Assembly (NCBI RefSeq): GCF_014636275.1
Contig: NZ_BMEB01000002.1
Span: 744,001-808,000 of the forward strand
DNA: 64,000 nucleotides
From: Cellulomonas carbonis
GTDB taxonomy: Bacteria > Actinomycetota > Actinomycetes > Actinomycetales > Cellulomonadaceae
Direction of reading: 5' to 3'
Shown: positions 1 to 8,182 of the stretch, in pieces
Position numbering within the stretch: position 1 is the first letter of the stretch
Layout of the letters: each line of letters begins with the position of its first letter
Made by a program: the position numbers and the translations under genes
The notes under the pieces: model-generated
Database searches by the model: none
What the model saw: only the letters and a program-made list of their open reading frames with translations
Told to the model about the DNA's origin: nothing

Positions 1-3
1 CCG

Positions 4-645
4 TCACGCGACCGGCGTCCCGACGCCCCCGAAGCACGCGGCACCCGGCTCCGGGGTCTGCTCGCCCTGGAGGTACCGCTCGAGGAAGACGTCGACGCGC
101 GGGTCGTCGGCGGACTCGAGCTCGAGCTGGTGGCCCCACGCGGTCAGCACGACCGGCGCGTCGAGGTCCTCGTAGGGGCTCACGAGCGCGTACGCCTCGC
201 CGGTCGCCTTCTCGGTGAGCGCCGCGACGTCGTCAGCCGGGAGCGACGGGTCGTAGGCGATCCAGACGGCGCCGTGCTCGAGCGAGTGGACGGCGTTCTC
301 GAGCGGCACCTCCTCGTCGTAGACGCCGCAGTTGAGCCACGCCGCGCTGTGGTCGCCACCGGCGGGGGGCGCGGTCTCGTACTCGACCGGGCCCTCGACG
401 TGGTTGGCCGGCAGACCCTCGAACACCTCGACGCCCTCGATGGGAGCCGACGCGGCGGCCTCGAGCTCGGCGTTCTGCCGCGCCTGGTTGACGATCGGGA
501 CGGCAGCGGCGCCGACGAGACCCACGACCACGGCGCCCGTGGCACCCCAGATCACGAGGCGCCGCTTGCGGTCGGCGCGCTCCTGCTCGGCGCGGAGCGC
601 GGCGAGACGCGCCTCGCGGTCGCGGTTCTGCTGCTGCTTGCTCAC
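4..645 (-). CDS. DUF3105 domain membrane-anchored protein
   Basis: The encoded 213-residue protein has a charged Gln/Arg-rich N-terminus, one transmembrane segment at about residues 33-55 (hydrophobic run beginning LVIWGATGAVVV), then an extracytoplasmic domain. That domain carries GGDH, an LNCGVYDEEV segment and the HSLEHGAVW motif typical of DUF3105. Family function is unknown; members often sit beside DUF305 copper-associated proteins, but the neighbour on that side lies outside the window. I chose the GTG start at 645 because GAGGAG lies 4-5 nt upstream; longer in-frame extensions are Arg/Pro-rich and look non-coding. A perfect 16-bp dyad lies about 32 nt upstream of the start. The family call is firm, the function is not. 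Confidence 0.85.
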   Translation of the reverse strand: MSKQQQNRDREARLAALRAEQERADRKRRLVIWGATGAVVVGLVGAAAVPIVNQARQNAELEAAASAPIEGVEVFEGLPANHVEGPVEYETAPPAGGDHSAAWLNCGVYDEEVPLENAVHSLEHGAVWIAYDPSLPADDVAALTEKATGEAYALVSPYEDLDAPVVLTAWGHQLELESADDPRVDVFLERYLQGEQTPEPGAACFGGVGTPVA

Positions 646-676
646 GTGACTCCTCGCGTGGACGGCCCGACGGCGG

Positions 677-692
677 GGTTGATGCTTCAACC
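677..692. promoter_or_regulatory. Perfect dyad GGTTGA-N4-TCAACC, candidate operator
   Basis: GGTTGATGCTTCAACC has 6-bp perfect arms around a 4-nt centre. It lies 32-47 nt upstream of the DUF3105 start, where a repressor would block transcription. The TTGA-N4-TCAA pattern resembles MarR-family operators. The assignment is by resemblance only. Confidence 0.45.
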
Positions 693-910
693 AACTCGAC
701 GATAACCGGTGGGTGCCGGAGCGCCCAAGCCCCCGTCCGCCGGACGGAGGTGAGCGGTCGCGGCCCGGCGACGCGACGGACGGTACCGCGGCCGGCTGAG
801 GAGACCGGACCCTCGACCACCCTCGACCGCGTCCGGGACCTTCGCCCCTCGCTCCGGCCGCGCGCCGGGCGGAGCGTGGAGGTGCAGGGCCCCTCGGGAG
901 GGAGCACGCC

Positions 911-1171
911 ATGACCACCTCGGTCGAGCACCCGGAGCACCGTCCACGCCGGTGGGACGACCTCACCGACCGCCAGAAGACCGGCGTGCTCATCGGGGCG
1001 TCGGTCCAGCTGGCGCTCGCGGCGACCGCCTGGACGGACCTGTGGTTCCGTCCCGCGGCGCAGGTCCGCGGGAGCAAGTCCGTGTGGGCCGCGGTGATCG
1101 CGGTGAGCTGGGTGGGCCCGGTCCTGTACCTCTGGCGCGGCATCCGGCACCGCGTCCCCGCGATCCCGTAG
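911..1171 (+). CDS. Small two-helix membrane protein, PLDc_N-like
   Basis: The 86-residue product has a polar N-terminus and two hydrophobic helices: about residues 33-49, and 60-77 ending WVGPVLYLWRG. The second helix matches the GP-x-x-Y-x-x-x-G pattern of the phospholipase D/cardiolipin synthase N-terminal (PLDc_N) membrane domain, which often occurs alone in actinobacteria with no known activity. The ATG at 911 is preceded by GGGAGG at good spacing. The gene ends just before a strong hairpin shared with the convergent tRNA gene. It is expected in the cytoplasmic membrane. Confidence 0.75.
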   Translation: MTTSVEHPEHRPRRWDDLTDRQKTGVLIGASVQLALAATAWTDLWFRPAAQVRGSKSVWAAVIAVSWVGPVLYLWRGIRHRVPAIP

Positions 1172-1194
1172 GGGGTGCCCGCCCGGGAACGGGC

Positions 1195-1223
1195 GACGGG
1201 ACCGGGATGATCCCGGTCCCGTC
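1195..1223. terminator. Bidirectional hairpin terminator between membrane protein gene and tRNA-Thr
   Basis: A perfect 13-bp inverted repeat with a 3-nt TGA centre lies between the 911 gene (plus) and the tRNA gene (minus). There is no long U-run, which is usual in high-GC actinobacteria. Confidence 0.75.
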
Positions 1224-1227
1224 GTGG

Positions 1228-1303
1228 TGGAGCCGCCTAAGGGAATCGAACCCTTGACCTTCTCATTACGAGTGAGACGCTCTGCCGACTGAGCTAAGGC
1301 GGC
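1228..1303 (-). tRNA. tRNA-Thr (anticodon CGT), CCA encoded
   Basis: Reading the minus strand from 1303 gives an acceptor stem GCCGCCT paired with AGGCGGC, the D-arm segment TTAGCTCAGTCGGCAGAGC, and an anticodon stem around the loop CTCGTAA with anticodon CGT. The T-arm contains GGTTCGATTCC and the discriminator base is T. CCA is encoded at 1230-1228. It decodes ACG threonine codons. A near-consensus promoter lies directly upstream and a 13-bp hairpin directly downstream, so it is an independent transcription unit. Confidence 0.97.
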
Positions 1304-1328
1304 GCGCTCGCCGCGGCGAGCGGGGCCT

Positions 1329-1357
1329 ACTGTACCCACCGCCGCGCGCGTGTCCAA
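1329..1357 (-). promoter_or_regulatory. Sigma-70-type promoter of tRNA-Thr
   Basis: On the minus strand TTGGAC (1357-1352), a 17-nt spacer and TACAGT (1334-1329) form a near-consensus -35/-10 pair. Transcription should begin about 19 nt before the mature tRNA 5' end. Confidence 0.75.
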
Positions 1358-1467
1358 AGCGACGCCGTCCGGGCCCGGTCACGCCGGGCCGTCGTCGTCG
1401 AGACCGGTCGCGGGCTCTCCCGCGGCGACGCACCCGGCCCCCGTGCCGGAGGCCCGTGGGGTGCGCG

Positions 1468-2166
1468 TCAGAGGACCGCGGCGGGGGTGCGGTGCGCGTG
1501 CTGCGGGCGCAGCGCCGCCGGGACGTGCGGGTGACGCAGCGCGCGCACGGCCTCGCCGAGGAGCCGGTTGAACTCGAGCGGCGCGTGCAGGTTGACGTCG
1601 TGACCGGCGCGGGGGACGACCGTCAGCCGCGCGGCCGGGTGCGCGGCGACGAAGCGGCGCTCGTCGAGGCGCAGGGGGTCGCGCGCGCCGTTGACGAACC
1701 AGACCGGCAGGTGGACGACCCGCAGGTCGCGCAGGAACGAGTGCCCGCGCAGCGCGTGCAGCATGTCGGTGACGACGTGCCACGACGCGCTCGCCGACGG
1801 GCGGAACGCGCGGACGGCCCGGGCGGCGAGGTGGCGGTAGACGCTGAGCGGCTTGCCGCGGACCTCGGTCGAGCACCCGGCGAGGAGGACGCCGGCGAGC
1901 TTGTGCTGGAAGCGGGCCGCGTACGAGAGCGACGAGTAGCCGCCGAGCGACATGCCGACGAGCAGCGGCGGCGTGGCGCACGCCTCGACCGCCTCGTCGA
2001 TCGCGGCGTGCGCGCTCTCGAGCGTGAAGCGCTCGTCGGCGCGGGTGCCGTGCCCGGGCAGGTCGACGGTCACGCAGTGGTGGCCCGCACGGCTCATCTC
2101 CGCGACCTGCTCGGTCCAGATGGCCGACGAGGTGCGGACGCCGTGCACGAAGACGATGGGTCTGAT
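1468..2166 (-). CDS. Alpha/beta-hydrolase, probable ATC start
   Basis: This is a small alpha/beta-fold hydrolase of about 232 residues. It shows an oxyanion HG motif in PIVFVHG, DLPGHG, the nucleophile elbow GMSLGGY, the acid region NGARDP and a terminal His in RAGHD. Substrate is not predictable. The first conventional start is GTG at 2148, but it falls inside beta-strand 1 (between VF and HG), which no functional hydrolase should lack. In-frame codons continue upstream to a stop, with ATC at 2166-2164 preceded by AGGAA at about 5 nt, giving I-R-P-I-V-F-V-H-G, like related proteins that begin M-R-P. I therefore propose ATC as the start; a sequencing error of ATG is the alternative. Confidence 0.75.
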   Translation of the reverse strand: MRPIVFVHGVRTSSAIWTEQVAEMSRAGHHCVTVDLPGHGTRADERFTLESAHAAIDEAVEACATPPLLVGMSLGGYSSLSYAARFQHKLAGVLLAGCSTEVRGKPLSVYRHLAARAVRAFRPSASASWHVVTDMLHALRGHSFLRDLRVVHLPVWFVNGARDPLRLDERRFVAAHPAARLTVVPRAGHDVNLHAPLEFNRLLGEAVRALRHPHVPAALRPQHAHRTPAAVL

Positions 2167-2250
2167 GGTCGTTCCTCACGCGGGCGGGGACGGTCCTTCC
2201 GTCACGGTAACGCCGCCGGGCGCGCGTCTCATCCCGGACCGGTCGTGCGG

Positions 2251-3324
2251 TCACCCCTCCTTGGGTCGGTCGCGGTCCTTGGAGGGCTGGACGCGCTTGG
2301 GCTCGCCCGGCATCTTCGGGTACTCCGGCGGGTAGGGCAGGTCGCCGTGGCCGTGGTCGCGCTCGTCCTTGTCGGCCAGGTCCAGGAGGGGGCGGATCGA
2401 GAACCGCTCGGCGGCACCCGCCACGAGCGGCGCGTACAGGTCGCCCACCTGCGCGAAGCGCGCGGGGACCGTCGTCACGTCGAAGTCGTCCGGGTCGACG
2501 TCGGGCAGCTCCTCCCAGGTGACCGGCGTCGACACCGTCGCCCGCGGGTTCGCGCGCACCGAGTACGCCGACGCGATCGTCCGGTCGCGTGCCATCTGGT
2601 TGTAGTCGACGAAGATCTTCTGCCCGCGCTCCTCCTTCCACCACTTGACGGTGACGAGGTCCGGCAGCCGCCGCTCGAGCTCGCGGCCGAGCGCGATCGT
2701 CGCGCGTCGCGCCTGGGTGAACGTCCACCGCGGCTCGATGGGCACGAAGACGTGGACGCCGCGCCCGCCGGAGGTCTTGGGGTAGCCCTCCATGCCCATC
2801 TCGTGCAGGATCGCGCGCACCTCGGGCGCGACGCGCGCGGCGTCGTGGAAGTCCGTCCCGGGCTGCGGGTCGAGGTCGATGCGGAGCTGGTCGGGCGCCT
2901 CGACGTCGTCGCGCGTCACCGGCCACGGGTGGAACGTCACCGTGCCGAGGTTCGCCGCCCACGCGACGACGGCGAGCTCGGTCGGGCAGACCTCGTCGGC
3001 CGTCCGCCCGCTCGGGAACGCGATCGTCGAGGTCTCGACGTAGGGCGGGGCGCCCTGCGGGAGGCGCTTCTGGTAGAAGGCGTCCCCGCTGTTGTCGGCC
3101 CGGGTGGACAGGCGCGCCCCCTCGAAGACCCCCTTGGGCCAGCGCTCGAGCGTCGTCGGCCGGTGCAGGAGCGCGCCGAGGATGCCGTCGCCCACGGACA
3201 CGAAGTACTGCACGAGGTCGAGCTTGGTCAGGCCCCGCGCGGGGAAGTACTCGCGGTCGGGGTTGGTGACCCGGACGGTGCGGCCGCGCACCTCGAGCTC
3301 GGTCGCCGGCGTCGTCGCTGCCAT
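2251..3324 (-). CDS. ligD: Stand-alone LigD polymerase (primase-polymerase) domain
   Basis: The 357-residue protein matches the archaeo-eukaryotic primase-type polymerase module of LigD, which extends and fills DNA ends during Ku-dependent non-homologous end joining. Visible motifs are RIDLDPQPG with metal-binding D150 and D152, SGGRGVHVFVPI, and VKWWKEERGQKIFVDYNQ. No ligase or phosphoesterase domain is attached and no ku gene is in the window. The ATG at 3324 is chosen because a TAGCGT -10 box ends 6 nt before it, giving a leaderless mRNA; the GTG at 3330 would lie upstream of the transcript start. The C-terminus is a basic, Pro-rich tail. Confidence 0.9.
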   Translation of the reverse strand: MAATTPATELEVRGRTVRVTNPDREYFPARGLTKLDLVQYFVSVGDGILGALLHRPTTLERWPKGVFEGARLSTRADNSGDAFYQKRLPQGAPPYVETSTIAFPSGRTADEVCPTELAVVAWAANLGTVTFHPWPVTRDDVEAPDQLRIDLDPQPGTDFHDAARVAPEVRAILHEMGMEGYPKTSGGRGVHVFVPIEPRWTFTQARRATIALGRELERRLPDLVTVKWWKEERGQKIFVDYNQMARDRTIASAYSVRANPRATVSTPVTWEELPDVDPDDFDVTTVPARFAQVGDLYAPLVAGAAERFSIRPLLDLADKDERDHGHGDLPYPPEYPKMPGEPKRVQPSKDRDRPKEG

Positions 3325-3330
3325 GCGCAC

Positions 3331-3336
3331 ACGCTA
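3331..3336 (-). promoter_or_regulatory. -10 box TAGCGT, leaderless ligD
   Basis: TAGCGT on the minus strand ends 6 nt before the ATG at 3324 and no Shine-Dalgarno intervenes. No good -35 is visible. Confidence 0.6.
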
Positions 3337-3433
3337 GGGGTCCGTGATCGGCAGGGCGAGGGGGCGCGGGGGAGAGCCGAGGGGGCCAGGGCGGTGGGAC
3401 GGCACGACGGGGCGGTGCGTCGCGCGTGACCGG

Positions 3434-6355
3434 TCAGTGCGCGTCGCTGCCCACGCCCAGCAGGCCGCGGCGGTGCGCGACCGTGACGGCCTCCGCCCGC
3501 CCCGTCGCGCCGAGCTTCGCCAGGAGGTTGGACACGTGCACGCTCACGGTCTTGCCGCTGATGAAGAGGCGCTCGCCGATCTGCCGGTTGCTCAGCCCGT
3601 CGGCGACGAGCCGCAGGACCTCCTCCTCGCGGCTCGTGAGGACGTCGCCGCCCGTGCGCGCGCCGGGCAGCTCGAGCCGTCCGCGGCGGCCGAGCGCCTC
3701 GACCGCCGTGACGAGCGGTCGCGCGCCCATCGCCCGGGCCTCGTCGAGCGCCGCGCCGGCCTCGGTACGTGCGGCGTCGCGGTCGCCCGCGCCGAGGAGC
3801 GCCTCCGCCAGGCGGTACCGCGACCGGGCCTGCTCGTACCGGTGGCCGTACCCGAACTCGTCGGTGGCCGCGGTCCACAGCGCGACGGCGTGCTCGCCGT
3901 GCAACCGCGCGTGCTCGGCGTGCGCGCGGGCGAGCCAGGCGCGGCCCTCGGGCCCGAGGCGACCGCCGCGGGGCCGCCCCCGCTGCGCCGAGGTCACGGC
4001 ACGCGCGAGCAGCGCGTCGCCCCGCCTCAGCGCGTCGTCGGTCGCCCGCCCGTGCACCCGGTCGTCCGCGGCCCCGTCGGCGAGCGCACCGAGCGCGAGC
4101 GCGGCGATCCAGATCCCGCCGAGGAAGAAGTCGTTCCACGCACGGCTCATCTGCTCGATGACGGCCTCGGCGCGCGCGATCGCCTCCTCGGTCCGGCGCC
4201 GCCACGCGAGCGCGTCGACGTGGCAGCCGCCCGCCACGAGGGCGACCTGGCCGTCGACCCGCCCCGCGGGCTCGAGGGCACGTGCCGCGTCCACCACGTC
4301 GTCGTCGCCACGCGCGACCGCGCTGTAGAGGCGGACCGCGGCGAGGCTCGCCGCGGCCACGGGCGGCGCACCGGCCGACGGCGGCTCGGGCGGGCTCAGG
4401 TCGCCGCGCGTGAACCGGACCAGGTGCTGGAGGAGCTGCATCTGGACCGTGAAGCCGTGCCACGTCAGGCCCGCGCGGCGCGCGTGGTCCAGGCCCGTCC
4501 GCAGCTCGCGGTCCGCGGCCGGCAGATGGCCCGCGTAGAACCACGTCGCCGCGAGGTTGTAGTCGCACCGCAGCTGCGTCAGGAGGTCGCCGGCCTGCGC
4601 CGCGCGCTCGCGGGCCGCGCCCAGCAGCCGCGCGGCCTCGTCCGGGTCGTCGACGCGCAGCACCGCGAGGGTGGCCAGCGCGTCGGCCTCGACGTCCGCG
4701 AGCCCCGCCGACCGCGCGATGCCGACCGCCTCCTCGGCGCGCCGTCGTGCCTCGTCGTCCTCGTCGGTGCCGAGCGCGGTCCGCGCACGGACCGCGTGCG
4801 CCCACGCCCGGTCCGGCGCCGACGCGTCGGGGGAGAGCTCGTCGAGCGCGCGGCCCGCGGTCTCGAAGGCCTCGCGCTCGTCCTCGATCGAGAGCAGGTG
4901 CCGCGCGAGCTGCACGCGCAGGACCGCGCGGCGTGCGGGGTCGGCGGCGCGGTCGACAGCCGTCCGCGCGAGCGGGACCGCGCGCTCGTCGCGGCCGGCC
5001 CGCGCGGCCGCCGACGCCGCGCGCATCATGAGGTCGGCGGGGTCGACGGCGGGTCGCTCCCCCTCGGGGACGGCGTCCCACAGCTCGAGGACCACCTCGA
5101 GGTGGCGCAGCTCCTCCTGCGGCGCGAGCAGGCGTGCGGCGTCGTCGGCGGCCGTGAGGGACGCGCGCAGGGCGGTCGGTGCGTCGTGCGCGTGCCGGGC
5201 GTGGTGGGCCAGGACGGCGGCGGACCCGAGCGTCGGGTCGACGACGAGCGCGTCGCGGTAGGCGCGGTGCGCGGCGGACGTCTCCCCGGGCAGCAGGTCG
5301 GCGGCGACGACCTCGGCGAGCAGCGCGTGCCGGAACGCCATCCGACGGTCCTCGGCGACGAGCACGTGACCCGCGACGGCCTCGCGCAGCACCGCGTCGA
5401 CGTCGGAGCCGTCGGCCGGCTGGAGGCCCGCACGGTGGGCCGGGTGGTGGGCCGGGTGATGGGCCCACGCGGCGCGCAGGAGCGCCTCGCTGACCGTCCG
5501 CCCCGACACCGCGGCGAGGCGCGCGAGGTCGACGACGGCGGGGTCGAGCCGGTCGATGCGCGCGCGGAGGACGTCGCCGAGCGACCACGGCAGCGAGCCG
5601 TCGGGGGCCTCGAGGAGCTCCTGGGCGAAGTAGGCGTTGCCCTCGGAGCGCTCGGCGACGGTGCGCAGCGTCTCCTCCGTGACGTCGGCGCCGACGACGG
5701 CCGCGGCGAAGGCGCGCAGCTCCTCGGCGCTGAACGGGGGCAGGTCGAGCCGCTCGACCCGCGGGTGCCGGGACAGCTCGGCCACGACCCCCGTCAGGGG
5801 GTGACGGCGGTGCAGGTCGTCGGTGCGGTAGCTCGCGACGACGAGGACGTGCTCGGTGCGGAACCGTGACACGAGGTAGCGCAGGACGTCGCGGCTCGAC
5901 GGGTCGGCCCAGTGGAGGTCCTCGAGGACGAGCACCATGGGCGCGCCCGCGCGACCGCTCGACGCGAGGGCCGCCGCGATGCCGTCGAACAGCTGGAGCC
6001 GCCCCGCCTCGTCGTCGGTGGCCGCCGCCGTCGGCTCGCCGCCGGGAACCAGACGCAGCAGCGCGGGCCGCGTGCGGACCAGGGCGTCGACGGTGCCGGT
6101 CGTCGAGCTCAGGCGGGTGAGGGCCTCGGCGAACGGCAGGTAGGGCACGCCGACCTCGCCGAGGTCGACGCAGCCCGCGGTCACGACCGTGGCCCCGCGC
6201 GCCGCCGCGAGGTCCGCGACGTGCGCGAGGAGGCGCGTCTTGCCGACCCCGGCGTCCGCGCCGAGCAGCACCGTCGACGGGTCACCCGCGGCGGCCCGGT
6301 CGACGGCGGCCATGAGCCGGTCGACCGCGGCCGACCGGCCCACGAACCTCGTCAT
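3434..6355 (-). CDS. LuxR-family large ATPase transcriptional regulator (LAL type)
   Basis: The 973-residue protein has an N-terminal AAA/STAND ATPase starting RFVGRSAAVDRL, with Walker A GADAGVGKT at 32-40 and a Walker B-like VLVLEDLHWADPSSRD. A long Ala/Arg/Leu-rich helical repeat region follows. The C-terminal LuxR helix-turn-helix contains LTSREEEVLRLVADGLS and ISGKTVSVHVSNLLAKLG. Such regulators integrate an unknown small-molecule or protein signal with ATP hydrolysis to activate promoters. The ATG overlaps the stop of the small gene 6352-6624 in an ATGA arrangement, fixing the start and implying translational coupling. Target genes are not evident. Confidence 0.92.
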   Translation of the reverse strand: MTRFVGRSAAVDRLMAAVDRAAAGDPSTVLLGADAGVGKTRLLAHVADLAAARGATVVTAGCVDLGEVGVPYLPFAEALTRLSSTTGTVDALVRTRPALLRLVPGGEPTAAATDDEAGRLQLFDGIAAALASSGRAGAPMVLVLEDLHWADPSSRDVLRYLVSRFRTEHVLVVASYRTDDLHRRHPLTGVVAELSRHPRVERLDLPPFSAEELRAFAAAVVGADVTEETLRTVAERSEGNAYFAQELLEAPDGSLPWSLGDVLRARIDRLDPAVVDLARLAAVSGRTVSEALLRAAWAHHPAHHPAHRAGLQPADGSDVDAVLREAVAGHVLVAEDRRMAFRHALLAEVVAADLLPGETSAAHRAYRDALVVDPTLGSAAVLAHHARHAHDAPTALRASLTAADDAARLLAPQEELRHLEVVLELWDAVPEGERPAVDPADLMMRAASAAARAGRDERAVPLARTAVDRAADPARRAVLRVQLARHLLSIEDEREAFETAGRALDELSPDASAPDRAWAHAVRARTALGTDEDDEARRRAEEAVGIARSAGLADVEADALATLAVLRVDDPDEAARLLGAARERAAQAGDLLTQLRCDYNLAATWFYAGHLPAADRELRTGLDHARRAGLTWHGFTVQMQLLQHLVRFTRGDLSPPEPPSAGAPPVAAASLAAVRLYSAVARGDDDVVDAARALEPAGRVDGQVALVAGGCHVDALAWRRRTEEAIARAEAVIEQMSRAWNDFFLGGIWIAALALGALADGAADDRVHGRATDDALRRGDALLARAVTSAQRGRPRGGRLGPEGRAWLARAHAEHARLHGEHAVALWTAATDEFGYGHRYEQARSRYRLAEALLGAGDRDAARTEAGAALDEARAMGARPLVTAVEALGRRGRLELPGARTGGDVLTSREEEVLRLVADGLSNRQIGERLFISGKTVSVHVSNLLAKLGATGRAEAVTVAHRRGLLGVGSDAH

Positions 6356-6624
6356 CGCCACGCAGCGGATCGTCCCACCCCGGCGGGGTGCGGCGGGAGG
6401 GGGGTCGGCCGCACGGCCGGGGTGCCGCGGCCGGTCGAGCGCCGCACGACGGCGCGCAGCGTCGAGCCGATCCGGCCCGCGGCCCGGGCCGTGCTGCGGG
6501 CGGTGCTGCGGCCGGTCGTGCGGTCGGCGGTGCGAGCGGGGACGCGCGGCCGCGCGGCGTCGAGCAGACGCTCGCGGCGGTAGCGGACCTCGGCCTCGGT
6601 GGTGACGTCCCATGCGGCGCTCAT
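6352..6624 (-). CDS. Small Arg-rich protein coupled to the LuxR regulator
   Basis: The 90-residue product begins MSAAWDVTTEAEVRYRRERLLDAARP and continues in a strongly Arg/Thr/Ala/Gly-rich tail. GGGAGGA lies 7 nt before the ATG at 6624, and the stop overlaps the next ATG (ATGA). This supports a real gene translated with the LAL regulator. The N-terminal segment is predicted helical; the tail looks disordered and basic, so nucleic-acid binding is possible but unproven. I recognise no family. Confidence 0.65.
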   Translation of the reverse strand: MSAAWDVTTEAEVRYRRERLLDAARPRVPARTADRTTGRSTARSTARAAGRIGSTLRAVVRRSTGRGTPAVRPTPLPPHPAGVGRSAAWR

Positions 6625-6759
6625 CGTGCGTCCTCCCTGTCGACGAGGCGGGTGCCTCTGGGGACGACGGTGCGCGTGAGGGGGTCGGCCGGGGATCGGA
6701 CGACCGCCCGATCCTCCCGGCGTCGCGGGCGGCCGAGCGGCCTGAGGTGCCCCGACGGG

Positions 6760-6779
6760 CGTCTGAGGTACCTCAGACG
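6760..6779. promoter_or_regulatory. 20-bp perfect palindrome CGTCTGAGGTACCTCAGACG
   Basis: This is a gap-free perfect dyad with core TGAGGTACCTCA. A separate TGAGGT half-site begins at 6743, 21 bp (two helical turns) away. It lies about 135 bp upstream of the small gene/LuxR operon and overlaps the stop codon of the DUF2277 gene. It could be an operator for the adjacent regulator, or a short hairpin (8-bp stem, GTAC loop) ending the DUF2277 transcript. Confidence 0.5.
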
Positions 6780-7078
6780 GCGGCCGCGGCCTCCGTCGCT
6801 GCCGACGACGGCGCGCCGTAGCGCGCCGCGGAGCGGGCACGCCGTCGCGCGGCCTCGACCTCGCGGTCCTTGGGCGGCGCGGACGTCACGAGGTCCGCGA
6901 GGAGGTGCTCGGTGACGTGCGCGATCTCGGCGACGGCTCGGTCGAACGCCTCCTGGTTCGCGCGCGACGGCTTCGTCATCCCCGCGACCTTGCGGACGTA
7001 CTGCAGCGCCGCGTCGTGGACCTCCTGCGGCGTCGTCGCGGGCTCGAGGTTGTGCAGCGGGCGGATGTTGCGGCACAC
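6773..7078 (-). CDS. DUF2277 domain protein
   Basis: The 101-residue protein opens CRNIRPLHNLEPATTPQEVHDAALQYVRKVAG, the diagnostic N-terminus of DUF2277, followed by a helical domain and an Arg/Ala-rich tail. Family function is unknown. I chose the GTG at 7078 because GGAGG lies 5 nt upstream and relatives begin M-C-R-N-I; the ATG at 7090 would put that Shine-Dalgarno inside the gene. The stop codon lies within a 20-bp palindrome. It is the first gene of a minus-strand run leading toward the LuxR operon, though the 148-bp gap suggests separate promoters. Confidence 0.85.
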   Translation of the reverse strand: MCRNIRPLHNLEPATTPQEVHDAALQYVRKVAGMTKPSRANQEAFDRAVAEIAHVTEHLLADLVTSAPPKDREVEAARRRARSAARYGAPSSAATEAAAAV

Positions 7079-7147
7079 GGCGGCCTCCATGCGGGACGAC
7101 GGCTCGACGGTCTCGACGGGAGCGAGGGTGGTCCCACGATAGGCACG

Positions 7148-7432
7148 ATGCGCGAGACTGGGGTGGTGACGGCCCCCGACCACACCCCCGAGCCCGTCAG
7201 CGCGACCCTGCGCGACGCCAAGGCGCGCGCTCGCTCGACGCACTACACGGTCGGCACCCTCGCCGCCGACGCCGACGGCACCGTCTCGCTCGAGTGCTCG
7301 TGCGGGACGGTCCTGCGCAACGGCCCGACCTGGACCCTCGACGAGCACGTCCGGCTGCACCGCGCCGAGGCGAAGTACCTGGAGCTCTCGGCGGCCGCCC
7401 CGCCCGGCATCCCGCGACTCATCGAGCGCTGA
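7148..7432 (+). CDS. Hypothetical protein with a CxC motif
   Basis: The product has about 94 residues. The conserved-looking part is THYTVGTLAADADGTVSLECSC followed by GTVLRNGPTWTLDEHVRLHRAE, a compact beta-rich segment with CSC and two downstream His that could bind a metal. The start is uncertain: ATG at 7148 gives the longest sensible form, while GTG at 7166 has a GAGACT hexamer 6 nt before it and could be leaderless. No family is recognised. The gene is divergent from DUF2277 and convergent with the DUF5701 gene. Confidence 0.55.
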   Translation: MRETGVVTAPDHTPEPVSATLRDAKARARSTHYTVGTLAADADGTVSLECSCGTVLRNGPTWTLDEHVRLHRAEAKYLELSAAAPPGIPRLIER

Positions 7433-7453
7433 CGCCCCGCAGGACGGGTCCCG

Positions 7454-8182
7454 TCAGCCGCCCAGGCGCGTGGCGGCGTGCGCCGTCCCGAGCCACGTGT
7501 GCGGGTTGCGGTCCCAGCACCAGCCCAGCTTCGGTCGCCGCTCGCTGATCCACACGGCGGGCACCCGCTGGTCGCCGGCCCGGGCGCCCGGCAGCGAGAA
7601 GCACCGGTTGGGGCGCAGCACGTCGGGCCGCACGACGACGAGCGCCACGCCCTCCGCGACGGTCAGCGGCGTCCGCCCGCGACCACGCACCCGGACCAGG
7701 GCGTCCTCGGGCGTCACGCCCCGCAGGTCGCCTCCCGTGTCGACGTCGAGGAGCAGGTACGGCCCGGCCGGGGGCTCGACGTCCGGCAGCGGCGTGTAGC
7801 CGGCCAGCTCGTCGCGAGGCAGGACGCTGACCCCGCGCCGCGCGCCGCGGCGCATCGCGGGCACGGTCTCCACGACGCCGGCCGTGCCGCCGTCGAGGAC
7901 GAGCACGAGGGGCACGTGGTCCTCGCGCGCGACCGCGTCGGCGTCGGCCGGGGGCCCGCCGTCGACGAGCAGCCGTCCGAGCGCCGCGCGCAGTGGCTCG
8001 ACGCGCCGACGGACGTCGTCGGGTGCGAGGCCGAGCACCTGCCCGACGCCGAGGGTGAGGACGAGCTCGACCTGCCGGTCGAGCTCGGTGAGCAGGTCGG
8101 CCGCCGGGTCGAACGGCGGTGCGGACGCCTCGGCGACGACGGTGGGCAGGTCCTCGGGCACGGTGACGACGGGCTGCGGCAC
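7454..8182 (-). CDS. DUF5701 family protein
   Basis: The 242-residue protein contains LTELDRQVELVLTLGVGQVLGLAPDD near its N-terminus. A core with DHVPLVLVLDGG and GPYLLLDVDTGGDLRGVTPEDAL follows, then a C-terminal segment CFSLPGARAGDQRVPAVWISERRPKLGWCW. This matches my recollection of DUF5701, a cytosolic actinobacterial family without known activity. The GTG at 8182 has GGAGGA 4-5 nt upstream. No signal peptide or membrane segment is visible. It appears monocistronic. Confidence 0.75.
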   Translation of the reverse strand: MPQPVVTVPEDLPTVVAEASAPPFDPAADLLTELDRQVELVLTLGVGQVLGLAPDDVRRRVEPLRAALGRLLVDGGPPADADAVAREDHVPLVLVLDGGTAGVVETVPAMRRGARRGVSVLPRDELAGYTPLPDVEPPAGPYLLLDVDTGGDLRGVTPEDALVRVRGRGRTPLTVAEGVALVVVRPDVLRPNRCFSLPGARAGDQRVPAVWISERRPKLGWCWDRNPHTWLGTAHAATRLGG

